From Erwinia typographi (GTDB taxonomy: Bacteria > Pseudomonadota > Gammaproteobacteria > Enterobacterales > Enterobacteriaceae), in assembly GCF_000773975.1 (NCBI RefSeq), contig NZ_JRUQ01000071.1, forward strand, positions 1-45,037: a stretch of 45,037 nt of DNA, given 5' to 3'. Made by a program: the position numbers and the translations under genes. The first letter of the stretch is position 1, and each line of letters starts with the position of its first letter. Shown here one piece after another: positions 17,310 through 26,488 of the stretch. The notes under the pieces were generated by a model, which was not told the DNA's origin, did no database searches, and was given only the letters and a program-made list of their open reading frames with translations.

Positions 17310-18371
17310 ATGAAATCTTTGTTCGCATCTGTGTTAGCCAGTGCCATCTTCCTTGCCCTCCCGGCCGCTCACGCTGCCGATAACTCTGTTGCCGAGCTGG
17401 AAAAAGCGGCGAAAGCAGAAGGCCAGATCAACAGCGTCGGGATGCCGGACAGCTGGGCGAACTGGAAAGGGACCTGGGAAGATATCAGCAGCAAATACGG
17501 TATCAAGCACAGCGATACCGACATGTCCTCTGCGCAGGAACTGGCAAAATTTGCCGCTGAAAAGAGCAATGCGACGGCCGATATTGGGGACGTCGGCGCT
17601 GCGTTTGGCCCGGTAGCCATCCAGAAAGGGCTGGCGCAGCCTTACAAACCAACCACCTGGGATCAGGTTCCTGCCTGGGCGAAAGACAAAGACGGTAACT
17701 GGGCGCTGGCCTACACCGGCACCATCGCTTTTATCGTCAACAAAGATCAGGTGAAAGACATCCCGCACAGCTGGGCTGACCTGAAAAAGGGCAAATACGT
17801 TGTCACCATCGGTGACGTTGGCGTCGCGGCGCAGGCGGCTAACGGCGTGCTGGCGGCGGCTTATGCCATGGGCGGCAGCGAGAAGAACCTGAAGCCAGCG
17901 CTGAGCTTCTTCAGCGACCTGGCGAAAGAAGGGCGTCTGGGCGTGACCGATCCGGTGATTGCCAACATTGAGAAAGGCGAAATTCAGGTTGCCGTGGTCT
18001 GGGACTTCAATGGGCTGAACTATCGCGATCAGATTGATAAGAGCAAGTTCGAAGTGGTTATCCCTGCCGATGGCTCTATCACCTCCGGCTACACCACCAT
18101 CATCAACAAATACGCTAAGCACCCGAACGCGGCGAAACTGGCGCGTGAATATATCTTCTCGGATGCAGGCCAGATCAATCTGGCGCGCGGCTATGCCCGT
18201 CCTATCCGCGCAGAGCATCTGACGCTGCCTGACGACGTGAAGGCTAAGCTGCTGCCTAACGCTGAATATAAAAATGCGCATCCGATTGCCGATCCTGAAG
18301 CCTGGGACAAAGCGTCTAAAATGCTGCCTCGCCTGTGGCAGGAAAATGTCATCGTCAACATGAAGCAATAA
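17310..18371 (+). CDS. Periplasmic binding protein of an organophosphorus ABC importer
   Basis: 353 aa. Residues 1-22 form a signal peptide (LALPAAHA then ADNSV). The mature protein resembles the iron/phosphonate/sugar-phosphate binding proteins (AfuA, PhnS and PotD-like group), with YTGTIAFIVNKD, a hinge around VTIGDVGVAAQAANGV and VVWDFNGLNY. It would bring the substrate to the two permeases encoded downstream. Its promoter carries a Pho box and it starts the five-gene operon, so the ligand is most likely a phosphorus compound. Whether that is a phosphonate, a phosphodiester or another ester cannot be told. GGAGCAGCAG precedes the ATG. Confidence 0.87.
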   Translation: MKSLFASVLASAIFLALPAAHAADNSVAELEKAAKAEGQINSVGMPDSWANWKGTWEDISSKYGIKHSDTDMSSAQELAKFAAEKSNATADIGDVGAAFGPVAIQKGLAQPYKPTTWDQVPAWAKDKDGNWALAYTGTIAFIVNKDQVKDIPHSWADLKKGKYVVTIGDVGVAAQAANGVLAAAYAMGGSEKNLKPALSFFSDLAKEGRLGVTDPVIANIEKGEIQVAVVWDFNGLNYRDQIDKSKFEVVIPADGSITSGYTTIINKYAKHPNAAKLAREYIFSDAGQINLARGYARPIRAEHLTLPDDVKAKLLPNAEYKNAHPIADPEAWDKASKMLPRLWQENVIVNMKQ

Positions 18372-18380
18372 GGATTTGGG

Positions 18381-19196
18381 ATGAAAACGATTCTGGTGGT
18401 GCTGGACGGTCTGAGCTTTGAAGTGGCGCAACATGCTATGGGGTATCTGCACGCCGAGTGCGCGCAGGGGAACGGACGGCTCTACCAGATGACCTGCGAG
18501 CTTCCTTCGCTTTCCCGTCCTTTGTACGAATGCATCCTTACCGGCGTGACGCCGGTAAAGAGCGGAATTATCCACAATGGCGTCAATCGTCTGAGCAAAG
18601 AACGCAGTATATTCCACTATGCGCGCGATGCCGGGCTGACGACGGCGGCGGCGGCCTATCACTGGGTCAGCGAGCTGTACAATCGCTCTCCGTGGCAGCC
18701 CGCTCGCGATCGCCACACGGAAGACCCCGCGCTGCCCATTCAGTACGGCCATTTTTATTATGACGACGGCTACCCGGACTCGCATCTGTTCGAGGATGCG
18801 GAGAGCCTGCGCCTGCGCTTTAATCCTGACTTCCTGCTGATCCATCCGATGAACATCGACGATGCCGGACACAAATTTGGCCTCTCCACGCCGCAGTACC
18901 GCAACCGCGCGCGGATGGCCGATGGCTATCTGTCGCACTGGATGCCGGGCTGGCTGGCCGAGGGTTATCAGGTGGTGGTGACCGCCGATCACGGGATGAA
19001 CGACGATCGCAGCCACGGCGGCGTACTGCCGGAGGAAACGCAGGTGCCGCTGTTCGTCTTTGGCAGCGCCTTCTCACTGCAAAACGATGCGGCGCCGCTG
19101 CAAACCGAACTGTGCGGCACGCTGTGCGACATCCTTGGCGTCGATCACGACAAGCCAGTCTGCCCAGAACTGTTGAGCGTTCAGGAGACCGCATGA
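18381..19196 (+). CDS. Cytoplasmic alkaline phosphatase-superfamily phosphodiesterase
   Basis: 271 aa with no signal peptide. It belongs to the type I phosphodiesterase/nucleotide pyrophosphatase group (PF01663). Metal-ligand motifs are VVLDGL (Asp8 region), LPSLSRPLYECILTGV with a Ser nucleophile candidate near 44-46, NIDDAGHKFG, VTADHGMND and SHGG. It is shorter than phosphonoacetate hydrolase (about 400 aa), so it lacks a large cap. It would cleave a phosphoester or phosphonate after import and release phosphate or a phosphomonoester. The stop overlaps the next permease start as ATGA, so enzyme and transporter are made together. The substrate is unknown. Confidence 0.85.
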   Translation: MKTILVVLDGLSFEVAQHAMGYLHAECAQGNGRLYQMTCELPSLSRPLYECILTGVTPVKSGIIHNGVNRLSKERSIFHYARDAGLTTAAAAYHWVSELYNRSPWQPARDRHTEDPALPIQYGHFYYDDGYPDSHLFEDAESLRLRFNPDFLLIHPMNIDDAGHKFGLSTPQYRNRARMADGYLSHWMPGWLAEGYQVVVTADHGMNDDRSHGGVLPEETQVPLFVFGSAFSLQNDAAPLQTELCGTLCDILGVDHDKPVCPELLSVQETA

Positions 19197-20035
19197 TGAA
19201 AGGCAAAGGAATAGCGCTACTCTGTCTGCTGCCCTTTGCGCTGTTCTACATCGCTTTTCAGATCGCGCCGCTAGTCTGGATCGCGATTAACAGCTTCTAC
19301 AGCGAGATGAACGAAGCGTGGGGATGGGGAAATTACAGCGATATTTTCACCTCAACGTTTTATCAGCAGGCGATCGCTTTCTCGCTGGACATCTCTTTCT
19401 GGTCAAGCGTGTATGGTCTGATCATTTCGCTGGTCGGCGGCTATTCGCTGCATCAGTTGGGCAGCGGAAAACTGCACCGTTTCTTTATGTCATTTACCAA
19501 TATGACCAGCAACTTCGCCGGGGTTCCGCTGGCCTTTGCCTTTGTAATCCTGCTGGGGCTGAACGGCTGCCTGACGCTGCTGATGCGTAAATATGGCCTG
19601 ATGGAAGGGTTCAAGCTCTACTCTACCGACGGGCTGATCGTGGTTTACACCTGGTTCCAGATCCCGCTCGGACTGCTGCTGCTCTATCCGGCGTTTGACG
19701 GCTTGAAGAAAGACTGGGAAGAGTCCGCCGCGCTGCTGGGCGCGAGCCGCTTGCGCTACTGGCTGCACATTGGACTGCCGATCCTGACGCCTGCGCTGCT
19801 GGGGACCTTTGTTATCCTGCTGGCGAACGCGCTGGGTGCCTATGCCACTATCTACGCGCTGACCACCGGGAATTTCAACGTTATCCCGGTGCGCATTGCG
19901 GCACTGGTGTCGGGCGATATCTCACTCGATCCCAACATGGGCAGCGCGCTGGCGATGGTGCTGGTGGTGCTGATGTCGGTGATCACCGTGGTTCATCAGT
20001 GGCTGGTTCGCCGCAGCTACCAGAACGCGCGCTAA
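19193..20035 (+). CDS. ABC transporter permease (first)
   Basis: 280 aa from ATG 19193, which overlaps the previous stop; the ATG at 19196 is an alternative, and both are served by AGGAG at 19183-19187. The frame can be opened upstream to 19112, but that part lies inside the enzyme gene and is rejected. About six membrane segments are visible, beginning GIALLCLLPFALFYIAFQ. The EAA loop that contacts the ATPase reads EESAALLGASRLRYWLHIGLP (about 184-204). The protein is of the PhnU/AfuB/PotB kind and forms a heterodimeric channel with the next gene product. Confidence 0.9.
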   Translation: MMKGKGIALLCLLPFALFYIAFQIAPLVWIAINSFYSEMNEAWGWGNYSDIFTSTFYQQAIAFSLDISFWSSVYGLIISLVGGYSLHQLGSGKLHRFFMSFTNMTSNFAGVPLAFAFVILLGLNGCLTLLMRKYGLMEGFKLYSTDGLIVVYTWFQIPLGLLLLYPAFDGLKKDWEESAALLGASRLRYWLHIGLPILTPALLGTFVILLANALGAYATIYALTTGNFNVIPVRIAALVSGDISLDPNMGSALAMVLVVLMSVITVVHQWLVRRSYQNAR

Positions 20036-20045
20036 CGGAGGCCCT

Positions 20046-20831
20046 ATGTCGCGAATGGAATATGTCTATCACCGGGTTATTGTCTGGCTGGTGTTTCTGA
20101 CTCTGGCGCTGCCGCTGGTGGCTACGTTGCTGTATGCGCTGGCGACCAGCTGGGGGGCGACCATCCTGCCCGATGGATTCACCTTCAAGTGGATGACCCA
20201 GCTCTGGAGCGATCCGCGCTTCCTGGTGGCGCTGGGGCACTCGCTGCTGATTTGCTTCGGCGCGCTAATTTTCTCGCTGGTGCTGGTTTTGCCGACAATG
20301 TTTGTGATCGCTTACTACTTTCCTAAGCTCGACGCGGTGATGAACATTCTGATCCTGATGCCGTTTGCCGTGCCGCCGGTGGTGTCGTCGGTTGGATTGC
20401 TACAACTCTATTCCGAACCGCCGCTGATGCTGACCGGTACGCCATGGATCCTGATCGGCTGCTACTTCACCATCGCGCTGCCGTTTATCTACCGGGCGAT
20501 TGCCAACAACATGCAGGCAATCAATATTCGCGAGCTGATCGATGCGGCTCACCTGCTGGGGGCCAGCACCTGGCAGGCTGCGCTGCTGGTGGTGTTGCCG
20601 AACCTGCGTAAAGGCGCGCTGATTGCCGTGCTGCTCTCCTTCTCATTTTTAATTGGTGAGTTTGTGTTTGCTAACATCCTGGTTGGCACCAGCTATGAAA
20701 CGCTACAGGTTTATTTGTATAACGTGCGCAATGCCAGCGGTCACTTCAGCAGCGCGCTGGTGATCTCCTATTTCTTTGTCGTCCTGCTGGTCACCTGGCT
20801 GGCTAACGCCCTGAACCGCGAGAGAAACTGA
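20046..20831 (+). CDS. ABC transporter permease (second)
   Basis: 261 aa, about six membrane segments, starting 10 bp after the first permease with GGAGG upstream. The EAA-type loop is ELIDAAHLLGASTWQAALL followed by VVLPNLRKG (about 160-187). It resembles PhnV/PotC-type permeases and would pair with the preceding permease in the inner membrane. The close spacing indicates one transcript from the Pho-box promoter. Confidence 0.9.
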   Translation: MSRMEYVYHRVIVWLVFLTLALPLVATLLYALATSWGATILPDGFTFKWMTQLWSDPRFLVALGHSLLICFGALIFSLVLVLPTMFVIAYYFPKLDAVMNILILMPFAVPPVVSSVGLLQLYSEPPLMLTGTPWILIGCYFTIALPFIYRAIANNMQAINIRELIDAAHLLGASTWQAALLVVLPNLRKGALIAVLLSFSFLIGEFVFANILVGTSYETLQVYLYNVRNASGHFSSALVISYFFVVLLVTWLANALNRERN

Positions 20832-20833
20832 AG

Positions 20834-21826
20834 ATGTCTTATTTAAGCGTTAACCAACTGAATAAAAGCTACGGTCCAACCAGCATTTTTCAGGACATCG
20901 ATTTCACCGCCAGCGAGGGTGAATTTGTCACGCTGCTGGGTCCCAGCGGCTGTGGTAAATCAACGCTGCTGCGCTGTCTGGCGGGTCTGACCCCGGTCGA
21001 CAGTGGGCAAGTCCTGTTGCAGGGACAGGATATCGTTCCGCTGACGCCGCAGAAACGCTCAATAGGCATGGTGTTCCAGAGCTACGCGTTGTTTCCCAAT
21101 ATGACCGTGGAGCGCAACGTCGCCTTTGGCCTGAAAATGCAGAAGCTGGCGGCCGCAGATATCCAGCGGCGGGTGGGCGAAGTGCTTGAGCTGGTGGAGC
21201 TGAATGATTATGCGAAGCGCTATCCGCATCAGCTCTCCGGCGGGCAATGCCAGCGCGTGGCGCTGGCCCGATCGTTGGTAACCCGGCCGCGGCTGCTGCT
21301 GCTTGATGAGCCGCTGTCCGCGCTGGACGCGCGGATTCGCCGCCATCTGCGCGACCAGATTCGCCGCATTCAGAAAGAGCTCAACCTGACTACGCTATTC
21401 GTCACCCACGATCAGGAAGAGGCGCTGACGCTTTCCGACCGCATTGTGCTGATGAACAAAGGCAAAATTGTGCAAAATGGCAATGCCGAGTCGCTCTATA
21501 CCCAGCCGGTGGATTTATTTGCCGCAGGCTTTATCGGTAACTACAACCTGCTGAGCGCGGAACAGGCCTCGCGCCTGACGGGCGAGACGTACAGTAGCCA
21601 GGTTGCGCTGCGGCCTGAATCCGTCGCCTTCTGCGCCGCCGATCGCGGTATTCCTGCACACATCCTCAGCCACAGCCTGCTGGGTAACGTCATTCGTTAT
21701 CGGGTAAAAGCGCGTGATGTAGAGCTGTGGGTGGATGTGCTTAACCGTTCAGTCGATGACCTGCACCCGGAAGGCCATCAGGTTGGCCTGCTGCTGGACA
21801 AGCTGACGATCAGGGAAGTGGCGTAG
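20834..21826 (+). CDS. ABC transporter ATP-binding protein
   Basis: 330 aa. All nucleotide-binding motifs are present: Walker A GPSGCGKST (about 36-44), Q-loop VFQSYALFPN, signature LSGGQCQRVALARSL, Walker B LLLLDEPLSALD and H-loop VTHDQEEA. A C-terminal TOBE-like domain (about 240-330) includes ALRPESVAF. This fits the PhnT/AfuC/PotA group, which energises uptake of phosphonates, sugar phosphates, iron or polyamines. Last gene of the operon, 2 bp after the second permease. It is followed by a 124-bp gap before yjbB, with an imperfect inverted repeat around 21892-21912 but no clear terminator. Confidence 0.93.
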   Translation: MSYLSVNQLNKSYGPTSIFQDIDFTASEGEFVTLLGPSGCGKSTLLRCLAGLTPVDSGQVLLQGQDIVPLTPQKRSIGMVFQSYALFPNMTVERNVAFGLKMQKLAAADIQRRVGEVLELVELNDYAKRYPHQLSGGQCQRVALARSLVTRPRLLLLDEPLSALDARIRRHLRDQIRRIQKELNLTTLFVTHDQEEALTLSDRIVLMNKGKIVQNGNAESLYTQPVDLFAAGFIGNYNLLSAEQASRLTGETYSSQVALRPESVAFCAADRGIPAHILSHSLLGNVIRYRVKARDVELWVDVLNRSVDDLHPEGHQVGLLLDKLTIREVA

Positions 21827-21950
21827 TGGAATATATATCACGCTGATTAGAAAGATTTTTTCACCAAATCGACTAAACTCAGTACGATAGGCAGGACGGC
21901 CGCGCCCGTCCTGGACGTATTCAGTTTGAGAAGTTGTGAGGTCGATATCT

Positions 21951-23576
21951 GTGTTAACCCTGCTTAATTTGCTTTCCGCCATTGCGCTGCTGGTCTGGGG
22001 AACGCACATCGTGCGGACCGGCATTATGCGTGTCTACGGCGCGGATTTGCGCCGCGTGCTCAGCCGCAGCGTGTCGAAAAAACCGATGGCGTTTGTCGCC
22101 GGAATTGGCGTCACTGCGCTGGTGCAGAGCAGCAATGCCACCACGCTGCTGGTCACTTCATTTGTCGCTCAGGAACTGGTGGGGCTGACGCCCGCGCTGG
22201 TGATTATCCTGGGAGCGGATGTCGGTACGGCGCTGATGGCGCGAATTCTGACCTTCGACCTCTCGTGGCTTTCCCCGCTGTTTATCTTCTTTGGCGTGGT
22301 GTTCTTTCTTGGGCGTAAGCAGACGCGAGCCGGGCAGCTGGGCCGGGCCAGTATCGGGCTGGGGCTGATTCTGCTGGCGTTACAGCTGGTGGTGGCGGCG
22401 GCAACGCCAATTACTCAGGCTGCAGGCGTGAAAGTGCTGTTCTCCTCGCTGACTGGCGACGTGATGCTTGATGCGCTGATCGGCGCCGTGTTTGCCATTA
22501 TCAGCTACTCAAGCCTGGCGGCGGTGCTGATTACCGCCACGCTGACGGCGACCGGGGTGATCTCCTTTAAAGTGGCGCTCTGTCTGGTGATTGGCGCCAA
22601 CCTCGGCAGCGGGCTGCTGGCTATGCTGAACAACAGCGCCTCCAACGCTGCGGGTAAGCGGGTCGCGCTGGGCAGCCTGCTGTTCAAATTTATCGGTTCG
22701 CTAATAGTGCTGCCGTTTATCGATCTGCTGGCCGGATGGCTGCATAAGCTGCCGGTCAGCGACGAAGAGCTGGTGATCTTCTTCCATGTGTTTTACAACC
22801 TGATCCGCTGCCTGATAATGGTGCCGTTTGCCGATGCGATGGCCAGGCTTTGTACGAAGCTAATCCGTGATGAACCCGAAACGCAGCTGCGCCTGAAGCC
22901 GCGCCATCTGGATGCCAGCGCGCTGGATACCCCTGCACTGGCGCTGGCGAACGCCTCAAGAGAAACGCTGCGTATGGGGGATGTGCTGGAGCAGATGCTC
23001 GCTACCTTCAGTAAAGTCGTTCACGGTGAGCTGCGTGAGGAGCGCGAAATTCGCAAGCTGGATGATGATGTCGATGTCCTCTACACGGCCATCAAGCTCT
23101 ATCTGGCACAGATGCCGAAAGAGGATTTACCGGAGGAGGATTCGCGCCGCTGGGCTGAGATCATTGAAATGGCGCTAAATCTGGAAATGGCGGGCGATAT
23201 TCTGGAAAGGATGAGCGGCGACGTGGCCGATAAATCGCTGGCCGCACGCCGGGCTTTCTCTGAAGAAGGAATGGAAGAGCTGAACACGCTGATTGAGCAG
23301 CTTTCCGCTAATCTGCGGCTTGGGCTGTCGGTCTTCTTGTCGCAGGATGTCACCAGCGCCAGGCGCCTGCGCCGCTCTAAGCACCGCTTTCGCATCACCA
23401 ACCGCCGCTATTCCCATAAGCATGTAGATCGTCTGCATCAGCATAACGTGCAGAGTATCGAAACCAGCTCGCTGCATCTGGGTCTGCTGGGCGATATGAA
23501 ACGTCTGAACTCTTTGTTCTGCGCCGTGGCGTATAGCGTACTGGAACAGCCGGATGATGACCGTGAGGATGAGTAA
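21951..23576 (+). CDS. yjbB: Na/Pi cotransporter-family phosphate exporter YjbB
   Basis: 541 aa from GTG 21951 (GAGG nine bases upstream), aligning with the start of the 543-aa E. coli YjbB. The N-terminal half has duplicated Na/Pi cotransporter segments with GVTALVQSSNATT and IISYSSLAAVL, the QSS-type repeats of the family. The C-terminal part (about 340-520) is PhoU-like and helical. In E. coli, overproduced YjbB lowers polyphosphate and exports phosphate. E. coli has it directly after metH; here the phosphorus-uptake cluster lies between them. It could discharge excess phosphate released by that cluster, which is inference. Confidence 0.93.
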   Translation: MLTLLNLLSAIALLVWGTHIVRTGIMRVYGADLRRVLSRSVSKKPMAFVAGIGVTALVQSSNATTLLVTSFVAQELVGLTPALVIILGADVGTALMARILTFDLSWLSPLFIFFGVVFFLGRKQTRAGQLGRASIGLGLILLALQLVVAAATPITQAAGVKVLFSSLTGDVMLDALIGAVFAIISYSSLAAVLITATLTATGVISFKVALCLVIGANLGSGLLAMLNNSASNAAGKRVALGSLLFKFIGSLIVLPFIDLLAGWLHKLPVSDEELVIFFHVFYNLIRCLIMVPFADAMARLCTKLIRDEPETQLRLKPRHLDASALDTPALALANASRETLRMGDVLEQMLATFSKVVHGELREEREIRKLDDDVDVLYTAIKLYLAQMPKEDLPEEDSRRWAEIIEMALNLEMAGDILERMSGDVADKSLAARRAFSEEGMEELNTLIEQLSANLRLGLSVFLSQDVTSARRLRRSKHRFRITNRRYSHKHVDRLHQHNVQSIETSSLHLGLLGDMKRLNSLFCAVAYSVLEQPDDDREDE

Positions 23577-23584
23577 GCTGCCTT

Positions 23585-23605
23585 CCCCCGCCGGGCAGGC
23601 GGGGG
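23585..23605. terminator. GC-rich hairpin between convergent yjbB and panS
   Basis: Stem CCCCCGCC / GGCGGGGG with a 5-nt loop, placed 8 bp after yjbB. It has no T-run in either direction, so terminator function is uncertain. Confidence 0.45.
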
Positions 23606-23614
23606 AGACACGGA

Positions 23615-24532
23615 CTATTTCTTGTTAATTGGCTTACCGGACCAGTAACCCGCGAGCAGCGAACCTGAGAGGTTATGCCAGACCGAGAACAGTGCGCCCG
23701 GCAGCGCGGCCAGCGGTGAGAAGTACAGCTTGCCTAAGGTGGCTGCAAGACCCGAGTTTTGCATGCCCACCTCCAGCGCCAGCGTGCGGCAGGTGGACTC
23801 ATCAAAGCCGAACAGCTTCCCGCCCCAGTAACCGCCCAGCAGGCCGATGGCGTTATGCAGGATCACCGCCGCGATGACCACCAGACCTACCGAGCCGATA
23901 AAGCCCTGACTTCCGGCAACCACTGCGCTGATGATCAGCAGAATGCAGACCATTGAGAAGGCCGGCAGATAAGGCTCGACGCGTTTGACCACGCTGTTCA
24001 TCGAGTGGTGGATAATCAGGCCAATACCGATCGGCACGACCACAATTTTGACGATGCTTACCAGCATCCCCACCACATCAACCTGAATATGCGTATCCAC
24101 ATACAGCCTGGTCAGCAGCGGCGTGGCAAAGACGCCCACCAGAGCGGAAACGGACGAGATGGTCACCGACAGCGCAACGTCTCCCTTAGCCAGGTAGATC
24201 ATCACGTTAGACGCCGTACCGCTGGCGACGCTGCCGACCAGGATCATCCCGGCAGAGAGGTCAGGGGGCATATGGAACAGCTTCGCCAGGCCCCAGGCGG
24301 CCAGCGGCATCACCAGATAGTGCAGAAACGTCCCGGCAATAACCGGCGCCGGACGCGTTAGCACGCGCTTGAAATCATTGATATTGAGCGTGACGCCCAT
24401 CCCAAACATGATCAGCATCAGCAGCCAGGTCACCCACGGACCAATGCCAATAAAAGTGGTGGGGGAATAATAGGCGGCAACAGAGAGTAAGACTGCCCAT
24501 AGTGGAAACAGTCGGGTAACGGTGGCGAACAT
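23615..24532 (-). CDS. panS: Bile acid:sodium symporter family transporter, PanS-like
   Basis: 305 aa, about nine or ten membrane segments. Family motifs include [41 protein letters not shown] and [14 protein letters not shown]. In Salmonella, PanS of this family moves ketopantoate/pantoate across the inner membrane, and its gene lies in the metH-lysC stretch as here. The assignment rests on family features and position. AGGAAG precedes the ATG. It converges with yjbB and lies downstream of lysC on the same strand, separated from it by the lysC terminator. Confidence 0.82.
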   Translation of the reverse strand: MFATVTRLFPLWAVLLSVAAYYSPTTFIGIGPWVTWLLMLIMFGMGVTLNINDFKRVLTRPAPVIAGTFLHYLVMPLAAWGLAKLFHMPPDLSAGMILVGSVASGTASNVMIYLAKGDVALSVTISSVSALVGVFATPLLTRLYVDTHIQVDVVGMLVSIVKIVVVPIGIGLIIHHSMNSVVKRVEPYLPAFSMVCILLIISAVVAGSQGFIGSVGLVVIAAVILHNAIGLLGGYWGGKLFGFDESTCRTLALEVGMQNSGLAATLGKLYFSPLAALPGALFSVWHNLSGSLLAGYWSGKPINKK

Positions 24533-24700
24533 AGCCAGACTTCCTTTTTTCGATGTTGTGTTGTTTTTGCAGGTTTTGCCATAAGACCGGCCACTTTACC
24601 GGAACGAGGAAAAAGTGACCGCCGAATCATAGCATTAAATCCCCGCCTGAAAAGAGGCAGATAAGCGGGAAGGGGAAATTGGTCGGGCATAAAAAAACCG

Positions 24701-24724
24701 GGCCTGGCCCGGCTTTATCCCGCA
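24701..24724 (-). terminator. lysC terminator
   Basis: On the minus strand: stem GCCGGGCC / GGCCCGG-type followed by a run of seven T. It lies just past the lysC stop. Confidence 0.9.
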
Positions 24725-24732
24725 GATAACCT

Positions 24733-26085
24733 CTATTCAAACAGATTGCGGTGCAGGGTCTGAACCACCTGCTCCGCATCGTTGCCCGGCACCAGGAAGC
24801 ACAGGTTATAGCTGCTCGCTCCGTAGCAGATCAGGCGCAGATTGAACGGATCCAGCACGCCAAACACCTCTTTGCCTACGCCGCAGGCCTGAGACAGCTT
24901 GTTGCCAATGATTGCCACCAGCGCCAGGTTCTCTTCAACCTCAACGCGGCACAGCGAAGAGAGCTCGGTCAGCAGCGCCTGGGTTAACAGGCTGTCGCCG
25001 GTAGAGGTCGAGCCGGTGGTATCCAGCGTCAGCGCCACGCTCACTTCAGAGGTGGTGATCAGGTCTACCGAAATGTTGTAGCGTGCCAGAATGTTGAACA
25101 CTTCGGCGAGGAACCCGCGTGAGTGCAGCATGTTGAGGCTGTGCAGCGTCAGCAGCGTCTGCTTGCGGCGCAGGGCCAGCGCGCGGAACAGCGGGAGCTT
25201 CTTCGACTCATTGCAGACGAGCGTGCCGCCAGCGGAAGGATCTTTGCTGGAGCCGACGAAAACCGGAATATCGCTACGTACGGCAGGCATCAGCGTTGCC
25301 GGGTGGAGAACTTTCGCGCCGAAGGTCGCCATTTCGGCCGCTTCTTCAAAGGTGATCTCATCAATACGCTTCGCTGCTGGCACCACGCGCGGATCGGTGG
25401 TGTAAATCCCCGGCACGTCCGTCCAGATATCGATGCGGCTGGCCTGTAAAGCTTCACCCAGCAGGGCGGCGGTATAGTCGCTGCCGCCGCGGCCCAGGGT
25501 GGTGGTGCGGCCTTTGGCCTCGCTGCCAATAAAGCCCTGGGTGACGATCAGCGCATCGGCCAGCTTAGGGGCCAGCTGCGTCTGGGTCAGCTCGGCCAGC
25601 AGGGTGATATCGGGTTCGGCGCGGCCGAAGCGATCGTCGGTGCGCATCACTTTACGCACGTCAAACCATTGCGATTCCACCTGACGCTGGCGCAGAACCT
25701 CGACAAACAGCAGGGTTGAAAGCAGCTCGCCGTGGCTGACCAGTTCGTCGGTCAATGCGCTGGAGGTCGCCAGTGCGGCAGCTTCAGAAAGCATGGTGAT
25801 ATTCTCCAGCACGCGATCCACTTCGTCACGGATCACGTCAGGCTGGGAAAGCTGGTCAACGATGGCGTACTGGATACGGCGGATTTCATCGAGCTGATAG
25901 GCCCGCTGCTCCGGTTCCTGCCCTTCGGACAGGGAAACCAGCAGGTTAGTTACGCCCGCAGAAGCCGAAAGCACCACCAGGCGGGTCTTCGGATCGGCAA
26001 GCACCACATCGGCGCTGCGGTTCATGGCAGCAAAATCGGCAACGCTGGTGCCGCCAAATTTGGCCACGATCAGGGATTGGGACAT
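24733..26085 (-). CDS. lysC: Lysine-sensitive aspartokinase III
   Basis: 450 aa (E. coli LysC is 449). It phosphorylates aspartate, the first step toward lysine, threonine and methionine. The kinase domain (1-about 290) starts VAKFGGTSVADFAAMNRSA and contains TLGRGGSDYTAALLGEAL. Two ACT domains (about 300-450) bind lysine; SVDLITTSEVSVALTLD lies in the first. Expression is under a lysine riboswitch in the leader, so both enzyme and gene respond to lysine. It starts after TATGTCAAGAC with ACGAGGTATG further upstream, the same leader end as in E. coli. Confidence 0.97.
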   Translation of the reverse strand: MSQSLIVAKFGGTSVADFAAMNRSADVVLADPKTRLVVLSASAGVTNLLVSLSEGQEPEQRAYQLDEIRRIQYAIVDQLSQPDVIRDEVDRVLENITMLSEAAALATSSALTDELVSHGELLSTLLFVEVLRQRQVESQWFDVRKVMRTDDRFGRAEPDITLLAELTQTQLAPKLADALIVTQGFIGSEAKGRTTTLGRGGSDYTAALLGEALQASRIDIWTDVPGIYTTDPRVVPAAKRIDEITFEEAAEMATFGAKVLHPATLMPAVRSDIPVFVGSSKDPSAGGTLVCNESKKLPLFRALALRRKQTLLTLHSLNMLHSRGFLAEVFNILARYNISVDLITTSEVSVALTLDTTGSTSTGDSLLTQALLTELSSLCRVEVEENLALVAIIGNKLSQACGVGKEVFGVLDPFNLRLICYGASSYNLCFLVPGNDAEQVVQTLHRNLFE

Positions 26086-26183
26086 GTCTTGACATACCTC
26101 GTGTCAGGTTAGATTCTTTCAGCCTTGGCACAAGGAAAGAGCAGAAACGGGGTAGACGTAGAAAAGGCATTACTACGAGTCAC

Positions 26184-26428
26184 CCAGAAGCGCCCCACCT
26201 TGTATACCCGCTTACCGGACGCTGCGCCTGAGCTGGCGGCAACACCCGATAATAAGAGTATGGAACGTCCGACTGCCGAACGGTCCTGGTGACAACCCAG
26301 AGGATTCAGCCCCTGCGGTCGATACGCTTCGCTCCGCGCGAAGTGTACCTCGGCGTCGCTCCCCCTGATGTGTTTTCTGCGGATTCGGTTCCTCCAACAC
26401 ACTGCCTGGGCGACGCGCCTCTTCTGGC
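26184..26428 (-). ncRNA. Lysine riboswitch (L box) in the lysC leader
   Basis: Read on the minus strand, the leader has the conserved L-box blocks in order: GCCAGAAGAGGCGCG, GGAGGAACCG, AGGGGG-GCGACGCCGAGG, GGGGCTGAATCC-CTGGG and GTTGTCACCAGGA. The closing arm is CTTCTGG at 26184-26190. GCCAGAAG (26421-26428) and CTTCTGGG form helix P1. The blocks match the E. coli lysC leader as I recall it, including the downstream GTGCCAAGGCTGAAA before the gene. It should turn down lysC when lysine is bound. The whole leader runs from about 26456 to 26086. Confidence 0.95.
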
Positions 26429-26461
26429 TTGCACACCGAGATGTGCAACTAGGCGACTACA

Positions 26462-26488
26462 AATATAGATTTATAGCGCCGCTGTCAA
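26462..26488 (-). promoter_or_regulatory. lysC promoter
   Basis: On the minus strand TTGACA (26488-26483) is a perfect -35 element and TATATT (26467-26462) a good -10 element, 15 bp apart. The -35 element overlaps the stop codon of the upstream antiporter gene. A few bases later the riboswitch leader begins. Confidence 0.7.

Noticed and set aside
17334..19016. A 560-codon minus-strand frame opposite the binding protein and phosphodiesterase genes
   Set aside because: It is antisense to two well-supported genes, is rich in Arg, His and Val as shadow frames are, and matches no recognisable family.
24430..24690. 86-codon frame overlapping the panS start
   Set aside because: It overlaps the well-supported panS start and ribosome site and has no recognisable features.
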